This document shows, piece after piece, positions 1 to 7,818 of a stretch of 64,000 nucleotides of DNA. The notes beneath the pieces were generated by a model. The model ran no database searches, had not been told where the DNA came from, and saw nothing but the letters and a program-made list of their open reading frames with translations. A program made the position numbers and the translations under genes. The stretch is from contig MPMV01000001.1 in the NCBI GenBank assembly GCA_002238685.1, positions 124,001 to 188,000 on the forward strand. Reading direction: 5' to 3'. Origin of the DNA: a bacterium EF100-94H03 bin56 (GTDB lineage: Bacteria > Pseudomonadota > Alphaproteobacteria > SP197). Positions within the stretch are counted from its first letter, which is position 1. Each line of letters opens with the position of its first letter.

Positions 1-9
1 TCAGATCAA

Positions 10-273
10 GTGCCTGCTCACAGCGAGATACTCAAGTCATACGGTTTGCCCGATCAGGAGACCTTCGAGATTCGGACGGAGCGTCCGGACTTTGAGGGTC
101 TCGAGGGACTATGGATGGTTGTTGTCAGTACCCGTAGCGCCGGCGCCAGGGTTATGTTTCATGAGGATGCAAAGCGCTTCGCCGACGCGGTCCGCATTGT
201 GGACCCAACATTAGCGGACCAACTGGATGAAGGTGTCGAACGGGCAAAGCGTTACGCCAGAAACAAGGACTAA
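10..273 (+). CDS. Small hypothetical protein
   Basis: An 87-residue ORF starting at GTG, with a plausible globular composition and no membrane segment or signal peptide. The middle has a hydrophobic strand (WMVVVST) and the C-terminal third is charged and probably helical. I do not recognise the family. The true start could lie left of the window, because the frame is close to the edge. It stands apart from the genes that follow, with more than 900 bases before the next convincing start. It may belong to the same accessory patch as the phospholipase D-like gene. Existence is moderately likely; function unknown. Confidence 0.5.
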   Translation: MPAHSEILKSYGLPDQETFEIRTERPDFEGLEGLWMVVVSTRSAGARVMFHEDAKRFADAVRIVDPTLADQLDEGVERAKRYARNKD

Positions 274-640
274 CTCTCCGACGGTCCAATGGAAGTTGGT
301 AGGCTTGGTCACCAAGCGGAACCTTCCCGGCCGTGACCTCTTCTATACGACGGGCGTGGTCACCCGCCAAATCAGCTATTGCCCCTTGGAGTGATGTGTC
401 GTTTGTTCCAAACACGCTCAGCAACGTCAACGCGCCTACCAGGACGGTCGCAAGTACGAAGCCCGCGAAATGCTGGAACCGAAAGGAATGATTGAGCCGC
501 GGCCGGCCTCGTTCCACACTCTTGAAACGCTCGCTCGTTTCGACAAGCGGTAGCGCGATCTCAAGGCTGTACCATAGAACCATCCACCGCGGAGCGTCGA
601 CCGCTCGCTGTGCTGTACAACGACGATGCGCCTTGAACAA
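152..640 (-). pseudogene. Possible remnant of a membrane-protein gene
   Basis: A minus-strand reading frame of 162 codons whose central part looks protein-like: a tryptophan-rich stretch (WMVLWYSLEIALP), then a charged segment, then a clear 20-residue hydrophobic helix (FAGFVLATVLVGALTLLSVF). The frame has no recognisable N-terminal part, its tail runs antisense to the small ORF at 10-273, and frames upstream to about 980 are broken. This is what a decayed 3' fragment of a membrane protein would look like. The family is not recognised. It could also be chance coding potential in GC-rich DNA. Confidence 0.25.
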
Positions 641-1201
641 TCAGCCATGTCCTGAATTCTGGGGCTGGCGAGACGGATCTCCCTGAAGACGCAACAGCTC
701 TCTGATCACATGGCGCTCGCCTGGGAGGTATCCGATCATGCAGTCGGTCATTCGTCGTGTGTGACTCCAGCCATTCCGATCTTGTTCTTCGGCGATCTCG
801 ACGCGTATCGCGCTTCGTGAAAGCCTGCACGTCGCCGGACGACTGCTCGGACATCGGCGCGCCCTCATCACCCGCCAACCGCCATGTGACATCTCGATGA
901 CACCACACTCAACGAGACCGTTGAACTGGTGACGGCAATTCAGCGGAAACTGTTCGCAACGGTTCCGTGGTGCATGCACACGGTCAGCAGAAGCCTAAAT
1001 TCGTTGGAATTACATATAACACACATCTAATATTCGATAGTTCACATATTATATTTATGGACAGCTTGCTGCACCACTGTGTAGAGTGACTTCGGGTCGC
1101 TCGCCGAAGCGAGGGCTTGGTCCAACTCGCCGGACACCGCGATGGACGCCAGGTTCTTACACCACGCCGCGGGACAAGATCCAAGCATCCCGGAGATTCC
1201 G
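274..1201. other. Long stretch without a convincing intact gene
   Basis: Apart from the possible minus-strand remnant up to 640, no frame here looks like a complete gene on either strand. The left two thirds are GC-rich with short interrupted frames. About 990-1065 is sharply AT-rich, unlike anything else in the window, and leads into the phospholipase D-like gene. The mix of broken frames and a composition jump fits an insertion or decay zone. Confidence 0.5.
1004..1033 (+). promoter_or_regulatory. Candidate sigma70-type promoter
   Basis: TTGGAA (1004-1009) and TAATAT (1028-1033) are spaced by 18 bases inside the AT-rich patch, about 170 bases upstream of the preferred start of the phospholipase D-like gene. 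Assigned by eye only; a nearby TATTATA at about 1048 could be an alternative -10 element. Confidence 0.35.
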
Positions 1202-2536
1202 ATGTATTTCCTGACGGGCGTCGACATTCAGACACAGGTGCGGACGATCGCGTCGCGCAGCGGCAAGGTCATGGTAGCTGTCGCATACTGGGGTAAAGGC
1301 GCCGCCGAGCGGACCGGCCTCAGCGGGCATGAAGACCCGGCGAGCGTCCGAATCATATGCGACCTGCTTAGCGGCGCCTGCAACCCGAACGAAATCAAGG
1401 CGCTCCAACAGTGCGGTTTCCGCGTCAGGACTCTGGACCGCCTTCACGCCAAGGTCTGGATCGGTGGCGACGATGTCATCGTAGGTTCCGCCAATGCTTC
1501 CCAGAACGGGCTTCTCGGCGAGGGCGAAAAGGCCGCCGATGCCAACGTGGAAGCAGCGGTCATATCGCACGACCCGGCCATGGCCCGTCGACTGGCGGCT
1601 TGGTTCGAACTGCAGTGGGACGCTTCGACCGAGATCGAAAGGCGGCATTTGGTCCGGGCGTGGCAGATTTGGAAACGGCATCGGCGGTCGGGCGGCCGCG
1701 GCTTCACCTCGACGCTTGGCGAGAAGATCCGCAATCCCGGACCGCTCGACCGATTTTCCGCTCTTCGCCTGATCGCATATCCATATCCCGACGAAGGCGT
1801 GAACCCGGAAGCTATAGAGCACGTCCATGAGAACGCCCGACGCTATTACACCGCTGAAGAATGGGACGAATTCGGCGCCGAACATCCCTGGTACGAGTGG
1901 CCGATTGGCGTTCCCGTATGGTCGCACAGGCCCGGGACCGTGTTCGCGGATTTCGACTGCCCAGTGGAAGGCGGTCAATTCAGGTTCAACGGTTTCTGGC
2001 AGATCCGCGACTGCCCGATCATTGAGCTGGAGGAGACCCGCATTACGCTGCTGACCAAGCTTCCAGATTTGGACGGCTACCCGTTTCCCCGGCCAGAGCA
2101 GACAGCCCTTGCCCGCAGCATTCGTGCGCATGTTGAGGAGCGCGGTTGTAAGACGGACAAATTCGGGTCCTACATCGACCAGAATTTTCTCGAGTTCTTT
2201 GATCCGGAACGTCCCGCCCTACACCGGCGCCTGGTCACTCAGGTCGCCGAAGCGGCCCGGGAACTGTGCCGCGCCGGCCGTTTCGGCCCCAAGATCATTT
2301 TGCACGCCATCCAGGCGTGCACAAGAGATCCCGAATGGCGCGCCGCCTACGCCAGATTTGTCGGCGGCGACATCTACCGGACCGATAACAAACTGAAGGA
2401 ACCGATCAACCGGGAGTTCGGGCGATCAGTCAGAGCCGCCACCCGGGCCCACGTCCAGACGGACGAACGCGGTCGTACGATCAGGGAGACGGTGGAAGGC
2501 GAGATAATCCAAAGTTATACACTGCTGAAAAAGTAA
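1202..2536 (+). CDS. Phospholipase D-like (HKD) domain protein
   Basis: A 444-residue protein with one phospholipase D-type signature near residue 90: the histidine and lysine of LHAKVWI followed by VGSANASQNG, the usual H-x-K ... G-S-x-N pattern. Such domains act in phosphodiester hydrolysis on lipids or nucleic acids and occur in nucleases, restriction and other defence proteins. Only one HKD motif is visible, so the active enzyme would have to be a dimer, as in Nuc-type proteins. The long C-terminal part (about residues 200-444) is not recognised. The ATG at 1202 is preferred over 1142 because GGAG lies 8 bases upstream. No signal peptide is seen. A broken ORF and a toxin-antitoxin pair follow, which fits an accessory island. 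A defence role is only inference. Confidence 0.75.
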   Translation: MYFLTGVDIQTQVRTIASRSGKVMVAVAYWGKGAAERTGLSGHEDPASVRIICDLLSGACNPNEIKALQQCGFRVRTLDRLHAKVWIGGDDVIVGSANASQNGLLGEGEKAADANVEAAVISHDPAMARRLAAWFELQWDASTEIERRHLVRAWQIWKRHRRSGGRGFTSTLGEKIRNPGPLDRFSALRLIAYPYPDEGVNPEAIEHVHENARRYYTAEEWDEFGAEHPWYEWPIGVPVWSHRPGTVFADFDCPVEGGQFRFNGFWQIRDCPIIELEETRITLLTKLPDLDGYPFPRPEQTALARSIRAHVEERGCKTDKFGSYIDQNFLEFFDPERPALHRRLVTQVAEAARELCRAGRFGPKIILHAIQACTRDPEWRAAYARFVGGDIYRTDNKLKEPINREFGRSVRAATRAHVQTDERGRTIRETVEGEIIQSYTLLKK

Positions 2537-2557
2537 AGCCCTACGGTTGCCACGACA

Positions 2558-3313
2558 TTGCTCTGCGGGACTTCTAGCTCATCTTGGGAATCCCAACTTT
2601 TTCCGACGCGGTCTTCGGACTTCCAAAGTCTCCCGGCCGCAGTTCATCAAGCCGGTCCTCCGAATGGGGAGAGGCCCCGACTGGAACCAGAGCCGACCCG
2701 CGCTCTCGCCCAGCCCAGAGCGAAGAACCGGCACTACAAGGGGTCGATCACCCCTTTCGAGCTCTGCCACGTCACGCTCAGTCTCGGCGTGGCGGACAGC
2801 CTCTGCCGCCAACTCGCCGGGGCGACCCTGCTCTTCGGAAACGGCCGGCGCGTTCCCGTGGAATTCGACTTGGCCACCTACCGGCGCCTTCTCGCCCTTC
2901 TCCCCGACTGCCGGAGGGACACCAACTGGAAGACCTACCAGGAAAACGCGTCCATCAACCTCCTCCACGAGGCCTTCACGTACGACATCTTTCGCAAGTT
3001 CCCCGAGGTTCCACGGGTAGGAACGGCGGGAGAGCCCCGCTTCGAACTCACCATGGAGGGGTCACTCCTCGCCTTTGCCCATTCCCGTGATCAGTCCGGC
3101 GCCACACATGATGGGGCCCACCTTCCATTCAAGACTGCAATGGCGATCATTCGCCGGGTTTCTCGCCGAGGAGAGACAGTGATCCTTGATCTGCTGGCAG
3201 CTGGCACACAAGCCGGGAATGCTTGTTGGTGGAGGCTGGCCAACTTTGTTGCGCATGACCTTGATCAGAGCCAGGTCATCATGTCCGGTTTGTTTCTGAA
3301 GTTGCAAATGTAG
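2558..3313 (+). pseudogene. Chimeric broken ORF with an oxygenase fragment
   Basis: An open frame of 251 codons made of unrelated pieces. Codons for about residues 120-190 match the catalytic-domain start of the oxygenase at 4370-5578 (NWKTYQENASINLLHEAF and onward). The preceding stretch (about residues 60-115, with LLFGNGRRVPVEFDLATYRR) is unrelated to that oxygenase and faintly recalls small accessory proteins of IS66-type elements. The last 60 codons are also unrelated. No sensible start signal is seen. I read it as debris from rearrangement rather than a functional gene. Whether the fused frame is expressed cannot be judged here. Confidence 0.6.
2919..3126 (+). repeat. Direct repeat, copy 1 (oxygenase fragment)
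   Basis: 208 bases align without gaps to 4998-5205 at a constant offset of 2079, with about 18 mismatches by hand count (around 91% identity). Both copies read in the same coding frame. The toxin-antitoxin pair lies between the copies. Confidence 0.9.
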
Positions 3314-3334
3314 ACTAAGTTTAGTAAACTTAGT
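3314..3334. promoter_or_regulatory. Perfect palindrome, likely toxin-antitoxin operator
   Basis: A perfect inverted repeat with two 10-base arms (ACTAAGTTTA / TAAACTTAGT) around a central G, ending 20 bases upstream of the antitoxin start. It is AT-rich in a GC-rich setting. Phd/YefM antitoxins bind palindromic operators next to their own start, so autoregulation is the natural reading. Confidence 0.7.
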
Positions 3335-3354
3335 TCAGGACAAGGGGGCTCTTC

Positions 3355-3594
3355 ATGCGCACCGTCAATATGCACGAAGCCAAGACGCATCTGTCGCGTC
3401 TTGTCGAAGCCGCCGCCAAGGGCGAGTCATTCATCATCGCGCGCGCCGGCAAACCGATGGTCAAGGTCGTCGCTCTCGACGCCCCGGATGCGCGGCATCG
3501 AATTGGTTTCCTGGCCGGGCAGATATCTGTACCGGACGATTTCGACAGCATGGGCTCGGATGAAATCCGCACCATGTTTTCGGGGCGCGGGTGA
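3355..3594 (+). CDS. Type II antitoxin, Phd/YefM family
   Basis: A 79-residue protein beginning MRTVNMHEAKTHLSRLVEAA, the typical N-terminal DNA-binding fold of Phd/YefM antitoxins, followed by the strand-rich IIARAGKPMVKVVAL core. The C-terminal tail (about residues 55-79) is the part expected to wrap around and block the toxin. AAGGGGG lies about 7 bases upstream of the ATG. The stop overlaps the toxin start by 4 bases, so translation is probably coupled. It should repress its own operon through the palindrome at 3314-3334. Length is normal for the family. Confidence 0.93.
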   Translation: MRTVNMHEAKTHLSRLVEAAAKGESFIIARAGKPMVKVVALDAPDARHRIGFLAGQISVPDDFDSMGSDEIRTMFSGRG

Positions 3595-3977
3595 AGTTCC
3601 TGCTGGACACGCACCTGTTGCTTTGGGCGGCACAGGGGTCGGCGAAGCTTCCGACTGAGGCGCACGATCTCATCGTAGAGCCCGGAACCGAACTGGTGGT
3701 GAGTGCAGCGTCACTCTGGGAGATCGCGATAAAGAACGGACTCGGGCGTGCCGATTTCCAGGTCGACCCGCATCTCCTGCGCCGTAGCTTGCTGGAAAAT
3801 GGCTATGCCGAGCTTCCCGTGACCGGTGCGCATGCAGTGGAAGTCGGCTTGCTGCCGTTGCTTCACGGTGACCCCTTTGACCGCATCCTGATTGCCCAGG
3901 CGCGCGTCGAGCGCATCTCCTTGCTGACCGCCGACAGGACGCTGGCGCGCTATTCAGGTCCCATCCACGCGCTGTAG
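3591..3977 (+). CDS. PIN-domain toxin, VapC-like ribonuclease
   Basis: A 128-residue PIN-domain protein. The N-terminal LLDTHLLLW carries the first acidic residue; SAASLWEIAIK contains the conserved glutamate; GDPFDRILIAQA supplies the aspartates of the metal site; LLTADRTL near the C-terminus gives the last. These residues bind the metal of a small RNA-cleaving site in VapC toxins, usually aimed at tRNA or rRNA. It overlaps the antitoxin gene by 4 bases and shares its operon. All acidic residues look intact, so the toxin is probably active. Pairing of a PIN toxin with a Phd-type antitoxin is common. Confidence 0.93.
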   Translation: MKFLLDTHLLLWAAQGSAKLPTEAHDLIVEPGTELVVSAASLWEIAIKNGLGRADFQVDPHLLRRSLLENGYAELPVTGAHAVEVGLLPLLHGDPFDRILIAQARVERISLLTADRTLARYSGPIHAL

Positions 3978-4369
3978 GCATGTCTTGCGGCCCGACGTCG
4001 CACGCGGGGGACAATGCGCCCGCCGGGAAGTCGAGTTCATCCCCACCACCGGCAACATTGTCCGGGCTATGGTTCCGAGAGCCTGGTGGCTGACTGCGGA
4101 AGGTCCTGTGATGTGTGTCCTGCCTGGTGTCAGGATGTCACTCACTGATGCGAGTGAAATCGCTCCGTGACGGCGTTGAACGTGGAAAATTTGTCCCCTG
4201 ACTGGCAGAGTGCGGTGTCTTTGCCGTTGCCGATTGCCGTCGTGTGGGCAGGTCTTCCGGATCAACAGGATGGGGTTGAACGATTTCCCAGCGGGACACG
4301 ATCCGGTCACGTTCCTGTCTCTGGTCGTGCGCATGCCGCGATGCCGAGTGTTGCCAGAGGATTTGAGGG
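3978..4369. other. Intergenic stretch without a gene
   Basis: 392 bases between the toxin and the Rieske-type gene. No frame looks protein-like and no RNA gene is evident. It should contain the promoter of the oxygenase homologue, but no clear -35/-10 pair was found by eye. Confidence 0.5.
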
Positions 4370-5578
4370 ATGGACAAGAGACTTCTTGAACTGATGACCC
4401 GCTCGGAACGAGACAGGGTGATGGCGCCGATCGGCGAGGCCATGACATTGCCTGCCAGTGCTTTCACGGACGGCGCATGGCATGCGCTTGAGGTGGAACG
4501 CGTCTTTGCGCGGAACTGGACCGCCGTCATGTTCGCCGTGGAGCTCCCGTGCGCCGGCGATGCACGGCCGTTCGATCTCTTCGATCAGCCGCTGCTGGCG
4601 GTCAGGGGGAGCGACGGGACGTTGCGTGTGTTTCACAACATCGTCCCTTATGACGGCTGCCTGGCCCTGCTGCGTCCGGCAAGGGGGCTGAAGTCCATCA
4701 ACACTCCCTACCATGGTCTTCGCTACGACCTGAGCGGCCGCCTCGTGGGCGCCCCCTACTGGGATGGCAATCCCCAGGCCGGCCCCGAGGCCCTGGACGG
4801 ATGGCCACGCGATCTCGTCGAGGTTCCCAGCGCCGAGCGGTTTGGCACCCTCTTCATCAATTCGCAAGGCGGAGCACCGGACATCGATGAGTGGCTGATG
4901 CCCTGGCGCCGCCTGGTGGGCGCCGACTTTGCCGTCGACCGTCTGGTTCCCGCCCGCGACAGCGACGGACAACCGCTCATCGAACAAAGATCCGTCAACA
5001 CCAACTGGAAGACCTACCAGGAGAACGCGTCCATCAACCTCCTCCATGAGGCCTTCACGCACGACATCTATCGCAAGTCCCCCGAAGTTCCGCGGGTAGG
5101 AGCAGCCGGAGAGCCCCGCTTCGAACTCACCATGGAGGGATCACTCCTCGCCTTTGCCCATTCCCGTGAGCAGTCGGGCGCCACCTATGACGAGGTCCAC
5201 CTTCCCTCGGCCGGTCACGACATCGGCATCGTGCCGGAACGGGGCTACTTCACGACGCTCTATCCCAATGTCAACATTCCGCTGCTCGACACCTTCGCCA
5301 AGATCAACATCGCCCTTCCGCGGGGGCCGGATGTCACCGAGCTCAGGCACCTGAGGTTCTATTCTCCCGAAGCGCTCGAGGATCCCGCCTTTCAGGACCA
5401 GGAACGGCAGGTGCAGCAATTGTTCGATGTCGTCCACGCGGAAGACAGGATCATGATCGAGGCCGTCCAGGCCGCCCGCCGCAGTCCGGTGTGCCGCCAG
5501 CATTACTACGCTCCGTTCTGGGACAGGCTCCACCATCGACTCAACCAACTCGTCATGGCGGATATGGAGCGTACCTGA
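4370..5578 (+). CDS. Rieske-type oxygenase homologue lacking cluster ligands
   Basis: A 402-residue homologue of the alpha subunit of ring-hydroxylating oxygenases. The N-terminal half has the shape of a Rieske domain, but the cluster ligands are mostly gone: the usual C-x-H-R-G reads VPYDG (V92, Y94), and the usual C-P-Y-H-G reads TPYHG (T112), leaving only H115. The catalytic domain starts at NWKTYQEN with H226 and H231 as likely iron ligands and D359 (AEDRIMIEAVQ) as the third. So the mononuclear iron site may persist while the 2Fe-2S cluster cannot form normally. No reductase or ferredoxin gene is adjacent. The substrate is unknown. AGAGG lies about 9 bases upstream of the ATG. A partial copy of the gene lies 2.1 kb upstream. 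Confidence 0.85.
   Translation: MDKRLLELMTRSERDRVMAPIGEAMTLPASAFTDGAWHALEVERVFARNWTAVMFAVELPCAGDARPFDLFDQPLLAVRGSDGTLRVFHNIVPYDGCLALLRPARGLKSINTPYHGLRYDLSGRLVGAPYWDGNPQAGPEALDGWPRDLVEVPSAERFGTLFINSQGGAPDIDEWLMPWRRLVGADFAVDRLVPARDSDGQPLIEQRSVNTNWKTYQENASINLLHEAFTHDIYRKSPEVPRVGAAGEPRFELTMEGSLLAFAHSREQSGATYDEVHLPSAGHDIGIVPERGYFTTLYPNVNIPLLDTFAKINIALPRGPDVTELRHLRFYSPEALEDPAFQDQERQVQQLFDVVHAEDRIMIEAVQAARRSPVCRQHYYAPFWDRLHHRLNQLVMADMERT
4998..5205 (+). repeat. Direct repeat, copy 2 (inside the oxygenase gene)
   Basis: The in-context copy of the 208-base segment also found at 2919-3126. Here it codes for about residues 210-279 of the oxygenase homologue, covering the two iron-binding histidines. 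Because it lies in the intact gene, this is probably the parent copy. Confidence 0.9.
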
Positions 5579-5605
5579 ACACCACCCGGGATGGCGCACG
5601 AGTTG

Positions 5606-7771
5606 TCAGGAAAGCCGGCGAAGACGACTTCCATCGGGGTCGGCCATCAGGAGGTGCGGGCTTGCGGATCCGATCCGCACCTCATGGCATGCCGGGTGCG
5701 GAGCAACGGAGCCGGTGAGGAGATTGATCGAAAGAACCGGGTGACCGGACCAGGGCACATCAAGGGCTGCCGACTGGTCCACCGGCACCACCAGCACCAG
5801 CGGGTTGCCGGCTTCCCTCATCTCCAGATGTCGCCCGCCCGCAAGATCCCTGGCGGTCCCGGGCACAATTCCGTCGTCGACGATGTCGAAGGCCGCATGC
5901 ATGTGGCGCACCACGTGGTAACCGGGACGCGGGTTGCAGAGACGATCGAGAACGCCTGACCGGGGGAAGTAGCCTCGGTCGATGTCAACCAGGGTATCGG
6001 CGAACACGGTGACATCGGCAAAGGTCATTGCAGCCGCCATTGCCTCGGCAATCCGCCTGACAGTAAGGGTATCGTCCATGACGGGGCTGGCCGGACTGGT
6101 TCCGGCCATGCGCATGTGGATGTGGGCCCTGAGGCCGAGGCCGGTCGCCACGGCGCTGGCCGCTGCCACCGTTTCCCAGACCGGCATGTCGAGGGTGAGG
6201 CGGAAGACTACGCCGGCGAGCACGCCATCGAGTTCGGGCAGCCTTGCGATCGCGGCGATTTCTTCCGTGTCGCGGACGAGAAATCCCTGGTTGATCGAAT
6301 GGTAGTACTTGCCGGCTTCGGCGCGTTGCTCGTCGATCGAGCGCAGGCGCGACAGCACGAGGGGGACGCCGGCACTGGTGGCCGCAGTGGCGATGGGGCC
6401 GATGTCTCGATCGATGACATCGGGATTGATGGCAACGTCCCACGTCCGGAAGAGGTCGCGGTGGGATTTGAGGCGTTCCATCAGTTCGCCGGTGGGGGCG
6501 CCGAACGACATGAGCGTGAAGAGGTGCCCGTGCTCCGCCAGAAGGTTCATGCGTGCGACATTCGCCTCGTTTACGAGATCGCGCACCGGCACCCTCAACG
6601 GCCGCACGGCCATGTCCCACAGGGCGAGCAGTGGGTAGTCGTTGCGCACGGTCTTGCGATCAAACTCGTCGAGGCCACCGGTGGGAGGTATCTCGACGAT
6701 CTCCATCCAGTTGTGGCGCATGTCGAACCCGAATGCGGCGCGCCGGTTCTGGCGCGGATGGATGGCGGCGAGACGATGCTCCGGCCGTGTTGCCGCCGCC
6801 GCACCGACGTCGAGAGTGTTCCCCCACGTGCGCACGATCTCGACCATGTGCCCGTCTTCGTGAACATGGCAGATCGCATAGCCGAGCTTGGGCCGGTCAT
6901 TGCGTCCGAATTCGGTTTCAGCGCCAGGCGAGGCCCTCAGCATCTCGGCGTAGTCAAAGCGCACGAAGGCGGTCGACGGCAGGATGTAGCAGTCGGTCGC
7001 GTCAAGCCGGAGGTACCAGAAGTTGTGGACATGTCCGGCGATCAGGGCTTCGACCTGGTGTTGCCGGGCGAGCTCGAGGAGCCATGAGCGACCGGGTTCA
7101 CCGATGTTGTCATAGGTCTCTTCCTCGTCTGCCTCCAGAAGACAGGGCGGATAGTGACTGAACAGGAAGATGCGCCGGCCGTGGTGGCTGCGGAGATCGG
7201 CCTCCAGCCAGGAGCGCTGGCGTTCCTCGGCCTCCAGGTGCGAGTTGATGACCTGGGCGTTGATAATGACGAAGTGGCACCCCTGATGATCGAACGACGT
7301 GTACTGGTCGCCGAAATGGTGTTGCCACAGGGAAAGATGATCCTCGTTGATCCGGGCAGCAGGTGCCCAGTCGTTCGGCTTGTCACCGACATCGTGATTG
7401 CCGGGCGTGAGCCAGGCAGGGTGGCGAAGGGTATCGAACACCTCGAAGAAGCGCCGGGCCGCATCGGCATAGAGTCCGGGGATCGCCGGAACCGGGTGGA
7501 CGATGTCGCCGACGTGGACGACAAAGGCGAGGTCCCGCGCATTGAGATCCCGGATGACGTGGCGCATGCGACGGTTGGCAAGGCGCCCTGATTCGAAGGG
7601 CGAATTCGTCTCGTCCTCACCCTGATTGACGTGGGTGTCGGTGATGATGCCGAAACTGAAGAGATGTCTGCCAGGGGCAGTGGATCGATTCCGGGGCCCG
7701 GTCAAGACAGTGCTCCAGTGAAGTTGGTAACGTGACGCGCCAATCTGAGTCGTTTTTTGACCGCCGGTCAA
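5606..7771 (-). CDS. Metallophosphoesterase with a large C-terminal extension
   Basis: A 721-residue protein. Residues 38-290 form a calcineurin-type phosphoesterase with all expected metal motifs: TDTH (D45, H47), VGD (88-89), GNHD (124-127), FSH (H206) and GHVH (246-249). Such domains hydrolyse phosphomono- or diesters with two metal ions. The remaining 430 residues are not standard: a region of alternating strands and helices resembling a TIM barrel (DVAINPDVIDRDI onward) and a final beta-rich part. This extension more than doubles the usual size. No signal peptide is visible. The ATG at 7771 lacks a good ribosome-binding site, so the start is uncertain; residues 1-36 may not be translated. 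It is divergent from the Upp-like gene. Substrate unknown. Confidence 0.85.
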   Translation of the reverse strand: MTGGQKTTQIGASRYQLHWSTVLTGPRNRSTAPGRHLFSFGIITDTHVNQGEDETNSPFESGRLANRRMRHVIRDLNARDLAFVVHVGDIVHPVPAIPGLYADAARRFFEVFDTLRHPAWLTPGNHDVGDKPNDWAPAARINEDHLSLWQHHFGDQYTSFDHQGCHFVIINAQVINSHLEAEERQRSWLEADLRSHHGRRIFLFSHYPPCLLEADEEETYDNIGEPGRSWLLELARQHQVEALIAGHVHNFWYLRLDATDCYILPSTAFVRFDYAEMLRASPGAETEFGRNDRPKLGYAICHVHEDGHMVEIVRTWGNTLDVGAAAATRPEHRLAAIHPRQNRRAAFGFDMRHNWMEIVEIPPTGGLDEFDRKTVRNDYPLLALWDMAVRPLRVPVRDLVNEANVARMNLLAEHGHLFTLMSFGAPTGELMERLKSHRDLFRTWDVAINPDVIDRDIGPIATAATSAGVPLVLSRLRSIDEQRAEAGKYYHSINQGFLVRDTEEIAAIARLPELDGVLAGVVFRLTLDMPVWETVAAASAVATGLGLRAHIHMRMAGTSPASPVMDDTLTVRRIAEAMAAAMTFADVTVFADTLVDIDRGYFPRSGVLDRLCNPRPGYHVVRHMHAAFDIVDDGIVPGTARDLAGGRHLEMREAGNPLVLVVPVDQSAALDVPWSGHPVLSINLLTGSVAPHPACHEVRIGSASPHLLMADPDGSRLRRLS

Positions 7772-7818
7772 TCGGCCAGAATCAATTTGGGGACGCCGGC
7801 GGCAGTAAGGAGGATCCC

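Noticed and set aside
5606-7161. Plus-strand ORFs such as 6116-7087
   Set aside because: Mirror frames of the metallophosphoesterase gene in GC-rich DNA, without family motifs or good starts.
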